Notes: generated from the letters alone by a model not told the origin. Positions 1 through 9,014 are shown, numbered from the stretch's first letter. The stretch: 64,000 nt of DNA from Ramlibacter paludis (GCF_022012305.1 NZ_JAKLTM010000004.1:496001-560000), one strand, 5' to 3'. A program made the numbers and translations.

Positions 1-2
1 GC

Positions 3-899
3 TTCAAGGTGAGCCAGCTGTCGGAGAGCATGGGCTACCCGATCCAGGCGATCCACGTGCCCAAGACCGTGGACAACGACCTGCCGGTCACCGACTGCTG
101 CCCGGGCTTCGGCTCGGTGGCGAAGTACGTGGCGGTGTCGGCGCTGGAAGCCTCCTTCGACGTGCGCTCCATGGCCAAGACCTCGACCAAGGTCTTCGTG
201 CTGGAGGTGATGGGCCGGCACGCCGGCTGGATCGCCGCGGCCGGCGGGCTGATCGGGGACCACGGCATTCCGGTCGTCGTGCTGTTCCCCGAGATTCCCT
301 TCGACGAGAAGAAGTTCACCGACCGTGTCGCCGCGCTCGTCCAGGAGCACGGCTTCTGCACCGTGGTCGTCTCCGAAGGCTGCCACCATCCGGACGGCAC
401 CTTCCTCGCCGAGCAAGGCAGCAAGGACGCCTTCGGCCATGCGCAGCTCGGTGGCGCGGCGCCCGTGGTGGCCGGCATGGTGAACCGCGCGCTGAAGTAC
501 AAATTCCATTGGGCGGTGGCCGATTACCTGCAGCGCGCCGCCCGCCACATCGCGTCGAAGACCGATGCGAAGCAAGCCTACGAGGTCGGCGCCGCCGCCG
601 TGAAGCTCGCGCTCGAGGGCCACAACGCCGTGATGCCCACCATCGAGCGCACCAGCGACACGCCCTACAAGTACCGCATCGGCATGGCGAAACTGGCGGA
701 CGTCGCCAACGTCGAGAAGTTCATGCCGCGCGAGTTCATCAGCGACGACGGCTTCGGCATCACCGAAGCCTGCAAGCGCTACCTGCGCCCGCTGATCCAG
801 GGCGAGGACTACCCGAAATTCAAGGACGGCCTGCCGGTCTTCGCGACGCTGAAGAACGTGGCCGTGGCCCGCAAACTCCCCGCTTTCGAACTGCACTGA
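3..899 (+). CDS. 6-phosphofructokinase, C-terminal part (5' end outside window)
   Basis: This glycolytic enzyme phosphorylates fructose 6-phosphate in the cytoplasm. The reading frame is open at the left edge, so the start and the nucleotide-binding glycine loop are missing. Visible family motifs are PKTVDNDL near the start (catalytic Asp region), MGRHAGW (substrate-binding MGR motif) and SEGCHHPDG. PKTxDND is shared by ATP- and pyrophosphate-dependent enzymes. The deciding GGDGS or GGDDS motif lies upstream, so phosphate-donor specificity cannot be read here. A pyrophosphate-dependent enzyme is my guess from the long C-terminal half. Fructose-1,6-bisphosphatase follows 7 bases later on the same strand, so the two may be co-transcribed. 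Confidence 0.88.
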   Translation, partial: FKVSQLSESMGYPIQAIHVPKTVDNDLPVTDCCPGFGSVAKYVAVSALEASFDVRSMAKTSTKVFVLEVMGRHAGWIAAAGGLIGDHGIPVVVLFPEIPFDEKKFTDRVAALVQEHGFCTVVVSEGCHHPDGTFLAEQGSKDAFGHAQLGGAAPVVAGMVNRALKYKFHWAVADYLQRAARHIASKTDAKQAYEVGAAAVKLALEGHNAVMPTIERTSDTPYKYRIGMAKLADVANVEKFMPREFISDDGFGITEACKRYLRPLIQGEDYPKFKDGLPVFATLKNVAVARKLPAFELH

Positions 900-906
900 C
901 CTTTCA

Positions 907-1917
907 ATGAGCTCCAAGATCTCCCTGACGCGCTACCTCGTCGAGAAACAACGCGTCCACAACCGCATCCCCTCGGACCTGCGCCTGCTGATCGAAGTAG
1001 TGGCGCGCGCCTGCAAGGGCATCAGCCACGCCGTCACCAAGGGCGCGCTCGGCGAGGTGCTGGGCTCGGCCGGCACCGACAACGTGCAGGGCGAGGTGCA
1101 GAAGAAGCTGGACATCATCGCCAACGAGGTGCTGATCGAAGCCAACGAGTGGGGCGGCCACCTGGCGGCCATGGCCAGCGAGGAAATGGAAGGCATCTAC
1201 GTGGTGCCCAACCGCTACCCGCAGGGCGAATACCTGCTGCTGTTCGACCCGCTCGACGGCTCCTCCAACATCGACGTCAACGTGAGCATCGGCACCATCT
1301 TCAGCGTGCTGAAGAAGACCGAGAACGGCCACGGCCATGGCGTGAGCGAGCAGGACTTCCTGCAGTGCGGCCACAAGCAGGTGGCGGCCGGCTACTGCAT
1401 CTACGGCCCGCAGACCACGCTGGTGCTCACGGTGGGCGACGGCGTCGCGATGTTCACGCTGGACACCGAGCAAGGCTCCTTCGTCCTGACGCAGGAAGAC
1501 GTGAGGATTCCGGAGGACACCAAGGAATTCGCGATCAACATGTCGAACATGCGCCACTGGGACGCCCCGGTGAAACGCTACATCGACGAGTGCCTGGCCG
1601 GCAAGGAAGGCCCGCGCGGCAAGGACTTCAACATGCGCTGGATCGCCTCGATGGTGGCCGACGTGCACCGCATCCTGAGCCGCGGCGGCGTCTTCCTCTA
1701 TCCCTGGGACAAGCGCGAGCCGAACAAGCCGGGCAAGCTGCGCCTGCTGTACGAAGCCAATCCCATGGGCTGGCTGGTCGAACAGGCCGGCGGCCTGGCC
1801 ACCAACGGCAGGCAGCGCATCCTGGACATCCAGCCGAAGCAGCTGCACGAGCGGGTCAGCGTGATCCTCGGGTCGAAGAACGAGGTGGAGCGGGTGACGG
1901 GCTACCACGGGCAATAG
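907..1917 (+). CDS. fbp: Fructose-1,6-bisphosphatase class 1
   Basis: It hydrolyses fructose 1,6-bisphosphate to fructose 6-phosphate in gluconeogenesis and pentose-phosphate recycling. The 336-residue length is normal for the class 1 enzyme. The metal and phosphate signature [14 protein letters not shown] lies near residues 113-126, and [15 protein letters not shown] near 280-294 is the conserved C-terminal substrate region. The ATG at 907 follows the phosphofructokinase stop by 7 bases. A tRNA gene with its own promoter begins just after the stop. Adjacent opposing enzymes of the same carbon node suggest a glycolysis/gluconeogenesis switch, but the sequence shows no regulatory site between them. 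Confidence 0.96.
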   Translation: MSSKISLTRYLVEKQRVHNRIPSDLRLLIEVVARACKGISHAVTKGALGEVLGSAGTDNVQGEVQKKLDIIANEVLIEANEWGGHLAAMASEEMEGIYVVPNRYPQGEYLLLFDPLDGSSNIDVNVSIGTIFSVLKKTENGHGHGVSEQDFLQCGHKQVAAGYCIYGPQTTLVLTVGDGVAMFTLDTEQGSFVLTQEDVRIPEDTKEFAINMSNMRHWDAPVKRYIDECLAGKEGPRGKDFNMRWIASMVADVHRILSRGGVFLYPWDKREPNKPGKLRLLYEANPMGWLVEQAGGLATNGRQRILDIQPKQLHERVSVILGSKNEVERVTGYHGQ

Positions 1918-1932
1918 CCCCGCCCAGTTCGC

Positions 1933-1938
1933 TATAAT
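1933..1938 (+). promoter_or_regulatory. -10 box of the tRNA-Thr promoter
   Basis: A perfect TATAAT ends 10 bases before the mature tRNA 5' end. The G+C-rich discriminator (positions 1939-1948) is typical of stable-RNA promoters. No good -35 hexamer is seen 16-18 bases upstream, where the fbp stop codon lies. Confidence 0.7.
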
Positions 1939-1948
1939 GCGAGGCTTC

Positions 1949-2024
1949 GCCGGAGTAGCTCAGTCGGTAGAGCAGCTCATTCGTAATGAGAAGGTCGGGG
2001 GTTCGATTCCTCTCTCCGGCACCA
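1949..2024 (+). tRNA. tRNA-Thr (anticodon CGT)
   Basis: This is a 76-base tRNA including an encoded CCA. The acceptor arms GCCGGAG and CTCCGGC pair completely. The D arm, anticodon loop TTCGTAA (anticodon CGT, reading ACG) and T loop TTCGATT are all present. The anticodon arm closely resembles the E. coli tRNA-Thr(CGT) arm. It sits between fbp and a terminator as a single tRNA transcript. Confidence 0.97.
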
Positions 2025-2032
2025 GGATCACC

Positions 2033-2063
2033 AAGGGCCTGCAGGCAACTGCAGGCCCTTTTT
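2033..2063 (+). terminator. Intrinsic terminator after tRNA-Thr
   Basis: A perfect 11-bp stem (2033-2043 with 2050-2060) and six-base loop are followed by a run of T to 2063. It closes the tRNA transcript. The A-rich 5' side means it could also stop transcription from the hydrolase gene on the minus strand. Confidence 0.9.
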
Positions 2064-2074
2064 CCTGGGACCCT

Positions 2075-2788
2075 TCAGCCTTGCGCAAGCCAGGCGGCCA
2101 GGGCCGCCGTCACCGCCTGCGGCTGTTCCATGGGGCTCATGTGCCCGCTGTCCTCGATCACCACCAGCCGGGCGCCCGGGCACAGCGCCTGCATCTGCTC
2201 GTGCCGCGCGAGGGGACTCCAGGCATCCTGGCGTCCGCAGGCCAGCAGGACCGGGCACCGCAGCCCCTCGAGGACCGGACGCACATCGGGCCGGGTGAGC
2301 AGCGCCTCGATCTGCGCCTCGAAGGTCGCGGGCGTCTGGCGCTCGATCATCGCCAGGATGTCCTCGAAGAGCGGCGAGTCCAGACGGGACCGGTGGACCA
2401 TGCCGCGCGCCCATTCGGCGCCCATGCTGCGCATTCCTGACCGGCGCGCCTTCTCCAGCAGCGCAAGCCGGCCCGCGCGCTCCTGCTCGCCGGCTGCGCC
2501 CGGGGCGATGGGATCCATGCCGGTATCGAGCAGCGCCACGCGCTCCACCCGCTGCGGCGCGAGCCGCAGGATTTCGAGGGCGACCCGGCCGCCCATGGAG
2601 TGGCCCGCCAGCGCGAACCGAGGGCTAGTCGCCTGTGCGAGGACGCTCAGGGCCATCGCGTTGATGCTTCGCAGGTCCGAGTAGGAGGGAACGAAGGTGG
2701 TGACCGGCGCGAGACCCGCACGCTGGCGGGTCCACACCGCTTCGTCGCACAGCAGGCCGGGGAGCAGGACGAGGTGCTGCGCTGTCAT
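2075..2788 (-). CDS. Alpha/beta hydrolase
   Basis: This 237-residue alpha/beta-hydrolase-fold protein has no N-terminal signal and is probably cytoplasmic. The nucleophile elbow GHSMGG is at residues 62-67 (Ser64). The acid is likely Asp in GRQDAW and the base His in DSGHMSP near the C terminus, so the triad looks complete. The oxyanion region is LLPGLLCDEAVW near residues 8-19. The substrate cannot be told from sequence. The gene begins 6 bases after the antiporter stop on the same strand, so they form a two-gene operon. The tRNA terminator lies between its end and the tRNA gene. Confidence 0.85.
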   Translation of the reverse strand: MTAQHLVLLPGLLCDEAVWTRQRAGLAPVTTFVPSYSDLRSINAMALSVLAQATSPRFALAGHSMGGRVALEILRLAPQRVERVALLDTGMDPIAPGAAGEQERAGRLALLEKARRSGMRSMGAEWARGMVHRSRLDSPLFEDILAMIERQTPATFEAQIEALLTRPDVRPVLEGLRCPVLLACGRQDAWSPLARHEQMQALCPGARLVVIEDSGHMSPMEQPQAVTAALAAWLAQG

Positions 2789-2794
2789 GCGCGC

Positions 2795-4369
2795 CTACTG
2801 CGTCGCATCCGCATTCGCCGCCCGCAGCGGATCGGAGGCCTCCATCCAGTCCAGGTCGTTCTCCAGCGTGTGGAAGGCGTCGTCGCCGATGTCGCCGCTT
2901 TCGCGCATGGCCAGCAGCGCCTCGCGCGCGCCGCGCAAGGCCGCCCGGTAGGCTGCGTAGTAGTCGGCGCCGAAGGCGGCGTGCGGACCCTCCCCCTCCT
3001 CCCGATGGATCTGTCCCAGCCAGAGCTTCATCTCCTTGCGGACCAGGTCCGCCGCCGCCGATCGGCCCTCGGGCAGCTGCGCCAATGCGGCCTCCATGAG
3101 GCGGCGGCGCGCCGCGTGCTCCTCGCGCGCGACCGGGTCGCCGTCGTGCAGGTCCAGCGCGCGCAGCAGCATCTTCAGCGTGAGGCCCTGGATCAGGAGC
3201 GTTCCCAGCACCACCGAGAAGGCGGTCAGCACGATCAGGTCGCGCGCCGGAAAGCCCGCGGGCAGCGCCAGCGCCGCGGCCAGCGTGACGATCCCCCGCA
3301 TGCCGGCCCAGGAGATCACCAGCCCGCTGCCCACGCTGGCCTGCAGCATGGGCCGCGGCGGATGGAAGCCGAAGCGGCGGTCGCGCCAGCGGATGCCGGC
3401 GTTGAAGGTCATGTGCCACACGATGCGCACCAGGATCACCGTGGCCAGCACCGCGGCCGCCACCAGCAGGTACTGCGTGCGCTGTGCCGGCGCCAGCTCC
3501 ACCAGGATCGGCCGGATCTGCAGGCCGATGAAGATGAAGGCGAAGATGTTCAGCGCGAAGATCACCGTGGCCCACACCGCGTTGGTGGGCACGCGGATGC
3601 GCGCCGGCGTGCGGGCAGGCGCCGTGCGGCCCAGCGTCATCGCGAAGCACACGGTGGTGAGCACGCCCGAGAGCCCCACGTGTTCGGCCACCATCCAGAC
3701 CGAGAAGGTCGCCACGAACTGCATGATGATCGCGGTGGGGATGTGCTGCACCCGCTCCAGCAGGCGCTGCACCACGATGCCCAGCACCGGGCCGGCCACC
3801 AGGCTGCCCAGCACGCCGAGCAGGAAGGTCGGCGCCACCGTCTGCAGCGAGAAGCTGCCCGCCGCCACGGCACCGACGGCCAGCCGGTAGATCAGGAGCG
3901 CGCTGGCGTCGTTCAGCAGGCTCTCGCCTTCCAGGATGCCCAGGATGCGCTGCGGCGGCCGCAGCGGACGCAGCACCGCAGTGGCTGCCACCGCATCGGG
4001 CGGCGCGACGATCGCGCCCAGCGCGATGGCCGCGGCCCAGGGCAGGCCCGGCACCAGTGCGTGCGCGACGACGGCCACGGCCGCCGTCGTGAGCAGCACC
4101 GCAACGACCACCAGGCTGACCAGCGGCGCCCAGTTGTCACGCAGGTCGCGCAGCGAAGCGTCGTAGCCGGCATCGACCAGGATGGGTGCGACGAAGAGCG
4201 CCAGCACCAGTTCCGGCGGCAGGGAGGGACTGGGGGCGCCCGGCACCAGCGCCAGCAGCGCGCCGCCGATCGCGAGGAAGACGGGATACGGCGCGCCTGC
4301 CCGCCGCGCGGCGGCAGCGAGCAGCACGGCCGCCACGAAGAGGACCACGATGTGTTCGAGCGCGCGCAC
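2795..4369 (-). CDS. Cation:proton antiporter, CPA1 family
   Basis: This inner-membrane antiporter exchanges a monovalent cation for protons. It has about twelve hydrophobic segments and a soluble C-terminal tail of about 120 residues. CPA1 landmarks are VAPPDAVAA (Asp125) and the ESLLND motif (Asp154), both in the transport core. I chose the GTG at 4369 because it gives 524 residues with the first membrane segment at once. ATG codons further upstream in frame would overlap the binding-protein gene on the other strand. No strong ribosome site precedes the GTG, so the start is uncertain by a few codons. The alpha/beta hydrolase gene follows in the same operon. Confidence 0.85.
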   Translation of the reverse strand: MRALEHIVVLFVAAVLLAAAARRAGAPYPVFLAIGGALLALVPGAPSPSLPPELVLALFVAPILVDAGYDASLRDLRDNWAPLVSLVVVAVLLTTAAVAVVAHALVPGLPWAAAIALGAIVAPPDAVAATAVLRPLRPPQRILGILEGESLLNDASALLIYRLAVGAVAAGSFSLQTVAPTFLLGVLGSLVAGPVLGIVVQRLLERVQHIPTAIIMQFVATFSVWMVAEHVGLSGVLTTVCFAMTLGRTAPARTPARIRVPTNAVWATVIFALNIFAFIFIGLQIRPILVELAPAQRTQYLLVAAAVLATVILVRIVWHMTFNAGIRWRDRRFGFHPPRPMLQASVGSGLVISWAGMRGIVTLAAALALPAGFPARDLIVLTAFSVVLGTLLIQGLTLKMLLRALDLHDGDPVAREEHAARRRLMEAALAQLPEGRSAAADLVRKEMKLWLGQIHREEGEGPHAAFGADYYAAYRAALRGAREALLAMRESGDIGDDAFHTLENDLDWMEASDPLRAANADATQ

Positions 4370-4511
4370 CGCGCGAAGTATGCCGAAACCAGCGGCGCGA
4401 TGGCGCCGCCCGCGCTCCTCAGGGTCAACCCGATCCCCCTCGTTCCGGGGGGGCCGCGCCAAGCCTGCAAATCCTACGGTTGAGTCATCGAACCACAACC
4501 TGGAGGCATCG

Positions 4512-5630
4512 TTGGGACTCTCGAACATTCGCTCCACGCGGCGCGCCCTGCTCTTGGCCGCCACGACGCCGTGGCTGGCCGCCCGCGCCGCCACCGGCGT
4601 GCGCATCGGCCAGGTGCTGCCGCTCACCGGCCCGCTCGGCGCCGTCGTGCAACCGATCGCCGAAGGCCAGAAGGCCTTGCTGGCCGGCGTGAACGCGCGC
4701 GGCGGCGTCCATGGCGCGCCCATCGAACTCGTCACGCTCGACGACGGCGCGCAGCCGGCCAAGACGGTCGAACACACGCGCACGCTGCTCGACGATCCTT
4801 CGCTCTCGGCCTTGTTCGGCTATGCCTTCGTGCCCGGCCTGGCGCAGGCGCTGCCGCTCGCGGATGCGCGCCGCGTGCCCCTGATCGGCGTCTACAACGG
4901 CGCCGACAACCTGCGCGGCCAGCCGGGCCTGTACACCACCACGGCGAGCCTGCGCGACGAGGTGACGGCCATGGTGCAGAACCTCGCGACGATCAACACG
5001 CGCCACCTCGCCGTGGCCTACCAGGACAACGAGCTGGGGCGCTACATGCTGCCGCAGGTGCAGGCGGTGGCCGACCAGGCGAAGGTGACGATCGCCGCGG
5101 CCGTGGCGCTGAAGCCGGACGGCTCCAACGCCGACGCCGCGTGGATGCAGGTCGCGAAGGCGCAGCCGCAGGCCATCCTGCTGCTGGCGGCAGGTGCAGC
5201 GGTGCTGGGTTTCATGAAAACGCGCTCGTCCGCCGCGCGAGTTCCGGTCTACGCGCTCTCGCTGGCGGGCACCACCGCGCTGGTGGAGAGCCTGGGACCA
5301 GCGGCGCGCGGCATGGCCTTCACGCAAGTGGTGCCCTACCCCATGCGGCAGACCACGCCGCTCACGCGCAACTTCGCGGCCGCGATGGCGGCGGCCCGGC
5401 TGGAGCCGACCTATGACCGCATGTGGGGCTACCTCAATGCGAGCATCCTGGTGGAGGTCCTGCGACGCAGCGGGCCGAAGCCCACGCCGGCGGCGGTGAC
5501 GGCGGCCCTGGACCGCATGAACGACGTGGACATCGGCGGCTACCGCCTCGCCTATGGCGCGCAGCAGCGCCATGGCTCCAGCTTCGTCGAGATCACGATG
5601 GTGGACGGCAACGGGAAATACTTACGCTAA
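4512..5630 (+). CDS. ABC transporter substrate-binding protein, branched-chain amino acid type
   Basis: This periplasmic receptor of the LivJ/Leu-Ile-Val-binding class has 372 residues. The TTG at 4512 is chosen because GGAGG at 4502-4506 sits 5 bases before it. The leader carries a twin Arg (STRRALLLAAT) before a hydrophobic stretch ending at ARA, so export may be by Tat or Sec. The mature part starts GVRIGQVLPLTGPLG, typical of family members. No permease or ATPase gene is nearby, so it is an orphan receptor or shares a transporter encoded elsewhere. The ligand is unknown. The start lies about 140 bases from the divergent antiporter start, leaving room for promoters. Confidence 0.85.
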   Translation: MGLSNIRSTRRALLLAATTPWLAARAATGVRIGQVLPLTGPLGAVVQPIAEGQKALLAGVNARGGVHGAPIELVTLDDGAQPAKTVEHTRTLLDDPSLSALFGYAFVPGLAQALPLADARRVPLIGVYNGADNLRGQPGLYTTTASLRDEVTAMVQNLATINTRHLAVAYQDNELGRYMLPQVQAVADQAKVTIAAAVALKPDGSNADAAWMQVAKAQPQAILLLAAGAAVLGFMKTRSSAARVPVYALSLAGTTALVESLGPAARGMAFTQVVPYPMRQTTPLTRNFAAAMAAARLEPTYDRMWGYLNASILVEVLRRSGPKPTPAAVTAALDRMNDVDIGGYRLAYGAQQRHGSSFVEITMVDGNGKYLR

Positions 5631-5797
5631 AAGGCCACGGGTCGCCGCGTTCGTCACCGCCGGACGCCCGTTCGTCCGCCGCGCGCTACCGCATGGCACC
5701 AAGGCGGCGCGAGCGGAACGGCGGCGCTTCCCAGCGGCAGGCGGGCTCGTTACATTCGCGCACACGCGCTGGGAGCCAGCGACGCTGGAGCAGAACA

Positions 5798-6214
5798 ATG
5801 AGCAGTCCCAGGGCGAAACCCCGCCCCGGCCCGACATCGACGCCCGGTGTCGAAGTGCTGGAAAAGAACTCCGAAACCGCCTGGGGGCTGTTCCACGCCC
5901 TGCAGGAGGAGCAGTCCCGCGCGCCCCCGGGCGAAGTCACGCTGGTCGACGTGCTGGAACTGATCCGGCGCAACAACCGCATCTGCCCCAAGCCCTCGGT
6001 CTGGAAGAAGCTGTACGACTATCTTCCGAACAAGACGCCGCAGCTGGTCCCCTTCCCCGGCACCGCCCAGGAATGGACCATGACGCCGCCGCTGCAGAAG
6101 CGCGCCCGCCTGCGCCAGCACATCGAATGGGCAGCGGCGCAGGGCGTGCTGAAGCAGGTGCACAAGGCGCTGGCGGCGCTGCCCGAGGAGAAGTGGGACC
6201 ACATGGCGGGCTGA
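5798..6214 (+). CDS. Hypothetical protein, 138 residues
   Basis: A small soluble protein that I do not recognise. The ATG at 5798 follows GGAG (5787-5790) by 7 bases, which supports this start over the longer in-frame options. It has an acidic, helical middle, a basic PKPSVWKKLYDYLPNKTP segment and a C-terminal region rich in Lys, Gln and Ala. There is no signal peptide, membrane segment or Cys motif. It lies after the binding-protein gene with a 167-base gap that contains a TACATT -10-like box at 5751, so it is probably transcribed alone. It converges with the LysR gene at 6222. Confidence 0.7.
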   Translation: MSSPRAKPRPGPTSTPGVEVLEKNSETAWGLFHALQEEQSRAPPGEVTLVDVLELIRRNNRICPKPSVWKKLYDYLPNKTPQLVPFPGTAQEWTMTPPLQKRARLRQHIEWAAAQGVLKQVHKALAALPEEKWDHMAG

Positions 6215-6221
6215 AGCCCGC

Positions 6222-7178
6222 TCAGGAACGCCACATCCCCTGCTGCGCCATCTCGCCGACGATGCGCACCAGGTGACCCGCCACCGCCGTCACGGCGCGC
6301 GACGGCCCTTTTGCCTTGGAGAAGGCCATCGCCACGGTGCGCTGGAAAGGCGGTTCGACGATGCGCGCGGCCTGCAGCTTGCCCTCCTGGACCTCCTGCC
6401 ACACCGCGTGCAGCGGCAGCACCGTGTACAGGCCCTCCTGCGCGCTCAGCTGCTTCTGCAGCGGCAATGAGTCGGCCTCGATCACCGGCGCCAGCGCGAT
6501 GCGCGCTTGGCGCGCGCCCGCGTCGAGGGCCGTGCGCAGCCCATTGGGCGCCCCCGGCAGGATGAAAGGCAGGCCGTCCAGGCGGGCAAAGGGGACTTCC
6601 CCGCCACCCGTCACCGCGTCGCCCCGCGGACCGATCAGGTAGCTGTCCACGATGGCCAGGCTCTCCTCGCCTTCCGGCAGGTTCGGCGTGTAGCGGTACA
6701 GGATGGCGATGTCGACCCGGGCGTCGGTCAGCCACTCCTCCACCTGGCCGCTGGAGCCCTCCAGCACCTTCAGGTTGACCCCGGGCAGCAGCGAGCGGAC
6801 TTCGGCAAACAGGCGGCCGGCAAGGATGGTGCCGATCGAAGGCAGGCTGCCCAGCGTGACGGTGCCGACCGGCTCGCGCAGGTCCGCGCGGATCTCCCGT
6901 TCCAGCGCCTGGGCGCGTTCCAGCAAATCCTTGACCCGCGGAAACAGGCGCTGCCCCGCGTCCGACAACTCCACGCCGCGGCCGGTGCGGTTGAACAGCC
7001 GCGCCCCGCATTCGCGCTCGAGGGCATTGACCTGCCGGCTCAGGAAGGACTGGTTGGTGTTGAGGAACAGCGCCGCCCGCGTCAGGCTGCCCAGTTCCCC
7101 GATGGCGACGAACGAGCGCCACTTCTGCAGGTCGGCCGCGATCTGCAGTTCGAATTCGGTGGCCCTGGCTTTGTGCAT
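6222..7178 (-). CDS. LysR-family transcriptional regulator
   Basis: A 318-residue LysR-type regulator. The winged helix-turn-helix at residues 17-75 includes GELGSLTRAALFLNTNQSFLSRQVNALERECGARLF (written here only as a span), followed by the usual linker helix and a type 2 periplasmic-binding-like effector domain. Its ATG overlaps the hydrolase stop (TGATG), so it is the last gene of a Bug-hydrolase-lysR operon starting near 8937. Co-transcription with the putative target genes suggests it senses the Bug substrate or a derivative. It is the best local candidate to bind the shared promoter element at 8996-9014 and 16040-16058; that link is inference. Confidence 0.9.
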   Translation of the reverse strand: MHKARATEFELQIAADLQKWRSFVAIGELGSLTRAALFLNTNQSFLSRQVNALERECGARLFNRTGRGVELSDAGQRLFPRVKDLLERAQALEREIRADLREPVGTVTLGSLPSIGTILAGRLFAEVRSLLPGVNLKVLEGSSGQVEEWLTDARVDIAILYRYTPNLPEGEESLAIVDSYLIGPRGDAVTGGGEVPFARLDGLPFILPGAPNGLRTALDAGARQARIALAPVIEADSLPLQKQLSAQEGLYTVLPLHAVWQEVQEGKLQAARIVEPPFQRTVAMAFSKAKGPSRAVTAVAGHLVRIVGEMAQQGMWRS

Positions 7179-7972
7179 CAGGCCGGATTATCGAGCCGCC
7201 GCACCCAATCGGTGATGGCACGCGCGATGGCTTGCGGCTGTTCCGGCACCAGCGCATGGCCGGCGTTCGCGATCTCGCGCACCGTGACCTTGGCCCCGAG
7301 CGCGTCGGCCAGTTCGCCGCGCGTGGCGGGCGGTCGCCAAGGGTCCTGTGCGCCCTGCAGGTCGAGCAGCGGGGCGTTGCAGCGCGAGTACCAGTTCTCC
7401 CTGGGCGGCCGCTGGCTCGCTTCGCGGTAGGCCGTCCGCCACTGCGGGTACCAGCCTTGCAGCCAGCTGCGCGCATCGTTGCCCGGCGCGAACATGCAAA
7501 CGCGCAATGCAGCAAGGCGCTCTTCCTCGGACCGCTGCGGATCGGAAGCGACCGCGAGCGCCTCGGCCATCCCCGCAGGAAACTCGCGCGCGGCCGCACC
7601 CAGCACCACGACGCCGCGCACCTGCTGCGGATGGCGCAGGTCGGTGACGCGCGCCACCCAGTGTCCGTAGGCGTGCCCGACCACGACGGCGGGGCCGGGC
7701 GCGAGCCGGGCGATCACGGCGGCAACATCATCGGCCAGCGTCTCCAGCGTCATCCCGGCCGGGGGCGGACTGCTGTGGCCCATGCCGCGCGGCTGCGGAC
7801 GCAGCACCAGGAAGCCCTCGGCGGCCAGCAGTGCGGCCAACGCGTCGAAGTCCTCCGAATCGCGCAGCGACGAAGGCAGCAGCACGAGCGCGGGACCGCC
7901 GCCCTCGACGATGACGTCGATGCGGGCCTCGCCGAGCTGCACAAGCTCGCGGCGGCGCGGGGCTGCGCTCAT
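7178..7972 (-). CDS. Alpha/beta-hydrolase-fold protein lacking the nucleophile Ser
   Basis: This 264-residue protein has the alpha/beta hydrolase fold, but its nucleophile elbow reads GHAYG: the expected Ser is Ala101. The codon is GCC on the minus strand, so this is not a misread frame. The putative acid (AQDPW) and base (NAGHALVP) remain. It may be catalytically dead, bind ligand only, or use another mechanism. The ATG at 7972 overlaps the Bug stop by four bases (ATGA), and its own stop overlaps the lysR ATG, so the three genes are translationally coupled. The Bug partner suggests it acts on, or senses, the imported acid or ester. Confidence 0.82.
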   Translation of the reverse strand: MSAAPRRRELVQLGEARIDVIVEGGGPALVLLPSSLRDSEDFDALAALLAAEGFLVLRPQPRGMGHSSPPPAGMTLETLADDVAAVIARLAPGPAVVVGHAYGHWVARVTDLRHPQQVRGVVVLGAAAREFPAGMAEALAVASDPQRSEEERLAALRVCMFAPGNDARSWLQGWYPQWRTAYREASQRPPRENWYSRCNAPLLDLQGAQDPWRPPATRGELADALGAKVTVREIANAGHALVPEQPQAIARAITDWVRRLDNPA

Positions 7973-8937
7973 TCGACCTTGGCGCCGGACGCCTTGACGA
8001 TGCGCGCCCACTTGGGAATCTCGCTGCGGATGAGGGCCGCGAATTCCTCCGGCGTCGAGCTCGCGGGCTCGATGCCCAGCGCGACGAGCTGCCGCTTCAT
8101 GCCGGCGTCGGCCATCGCCCGGCCCACGGCCGCATGCAGGCCGGCGACGACTTCGCGGGGTGTGCCCGCCGGCGCCAGCACGCCGAGCCAGTTGGAGACC
8201 TCATAGCCCGCGAGTCCCGCTTCGGCCAGCGTGGGCACTTGCGGCAAGGCCGCCATCCGCGTGCGCGAGGTGACGGCCAGCGCCCGCACCCGCCCGGACT
8301 TGATGTGCTCCTCGTACACCGTGAACGAGTCGAAGGTGGCATCGATGCGGCCGGCCAGCAGGTCGGTCAGCAACGGCGCGCTGCCCTTGTACGGCACGTG
8401 CACCATGTCGACGCCGGCCAGGCTCTCGAACAGCGCACCCGACAGATGGCTGGAACTGCCGTTGCCGGCCGAGCCGTAGCTGATCTGGCCCGGCCTGGCC
8501 TTGGCCAGTGCCACCAGTTCGGCGACGCTGTTGGCCCTCACCGTGGCCGGGACCACCAGCACGCGAGGCGTGATGTGCGTGAGCGCGATGGGCGCGAAGT
8601 CCTTCAACGGGTCGTAGCGCAGCTTCGGATAGAGGGCCGGATTGATCGCCTGCGTTCCCATCGTCGCGAACAGCAGGGTGTAGCCGTCGGGCGGCGCGCG
8701 CGCCACGATCTCCGCCGCCAGCGTGCCGCCGGCGCCGCCGCGGTTGTCGATGACGACCTGCTGTCCCAGCTGCTCGCCCAGGTGCTGGGCCAGCCCGCGC
8801 GCCATCAGGTCGGCCGCGCCGCCCGCCGGAAAGGGCACCACCAGGCGCAAGGGCCGGTCGGGAAAGGCGGCCCAGGCAGCGAACGGGACCGTGGCGGCCA
8901 GCGCCAGCAGGGCGCGGCGGCGCATCCGAATAGGCAT
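7969..8937 (-). CDS. Bug-family (TctC) periplasmic solute receptor
   Basis: A 322-residue extracytoplasmic receptor of the tripartite tricarboxylate transporter class. The leader MPIRMRRRALLALAAT ends near AWA, and the mature start FPDRPLRLVVPFPAGG carries the family's ligand-loop signature. IDNRGGAGG and HVPYKGSAP are further family motifs. The start at 8937 is preceded by AGGAGA; an upstream ATG at 8961 lacks such a site. It is first in the Bug-hydrolase-lysR operon. Ligands of the family are small carboxylates; the specific one is unknown. A second Bug gene runs divergently from 9087, and the shared gap holds the 8986-9014 operator. Confidence 0.92.
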   Translation of the reverse strand: MPIRMRRRALLALAATVPFAAWAAFPDRPLRLVVPFPAGGAADLMARGLAQHLGEQLGQQVVIDNRGGAGGTLAAEIVARAPPDGYTLLFATMGTQAINPALYPKLRYDPLKDFAPIALTHITPRVLVVPATVRANSVAELVALAKARPGQISYGSAGNGSSSHLSGALFESLAGVDMVHVPYKGSAPLLTDLLAGRIDATFDSFTVYEEHIKSGRVRALAVTSRTRMAALPQVPTLAEAGLAGYEVSNWLGVLAPAGTPREVVAGLHAAVGRAMADAGMKRQLVALGIEPASSTPEEFAALIRSEIPKWARIVKASGAKVE

Positions 8938-8985
8938 GGCTGTCTCCTGGTTTGGTGCCACTCTAGCCCTCCGCGTGTGGCGCGC

Positions 8986-9014
8986 CTATGCATGGCGCCT
9001 GCATAGCAGCCTTG
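8986..9014. promoter_or_regulatory. Operator/promoter element shared with 16040-16058
   Basis: Read on the minus strand, 9014-8996 is CAAGGCTGCTATGCAGGCG, identical over 19 bases to 16040-16058. In both cases 58 bases separate it from the start codon, with a TAGAGT- or GAGAAT-type -10 box 22 bases before that codon. An overlapping perfect inverted repeat, CTATGCA-N7-TGCATAG, covers 8986-9006. The layout suits an activator such as a LysR protein. Confidence 0.7.

Noticed and set aside
2600-4483. 627-residue frame opposite the antiporter
   Set aside because: Arg/Gln/His-rich shadow of the minus-strand CPA1 gene.
5423-5797. N-terminal extension of the small protein at 5798
   Set aside because: It overlaps the end of the binding-protein gene, is Arg-rich, and the ATG at 5798 has its own GGAG site.
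8996-9014. TGCTATGCA in the shared element as an extended -10 box
   Set aside because: A TAGAGT or GAGAAT box lies at a matching place 31 bases further downstream in both promoters and fits the 5' leaders better; the element is more likely an activator site.
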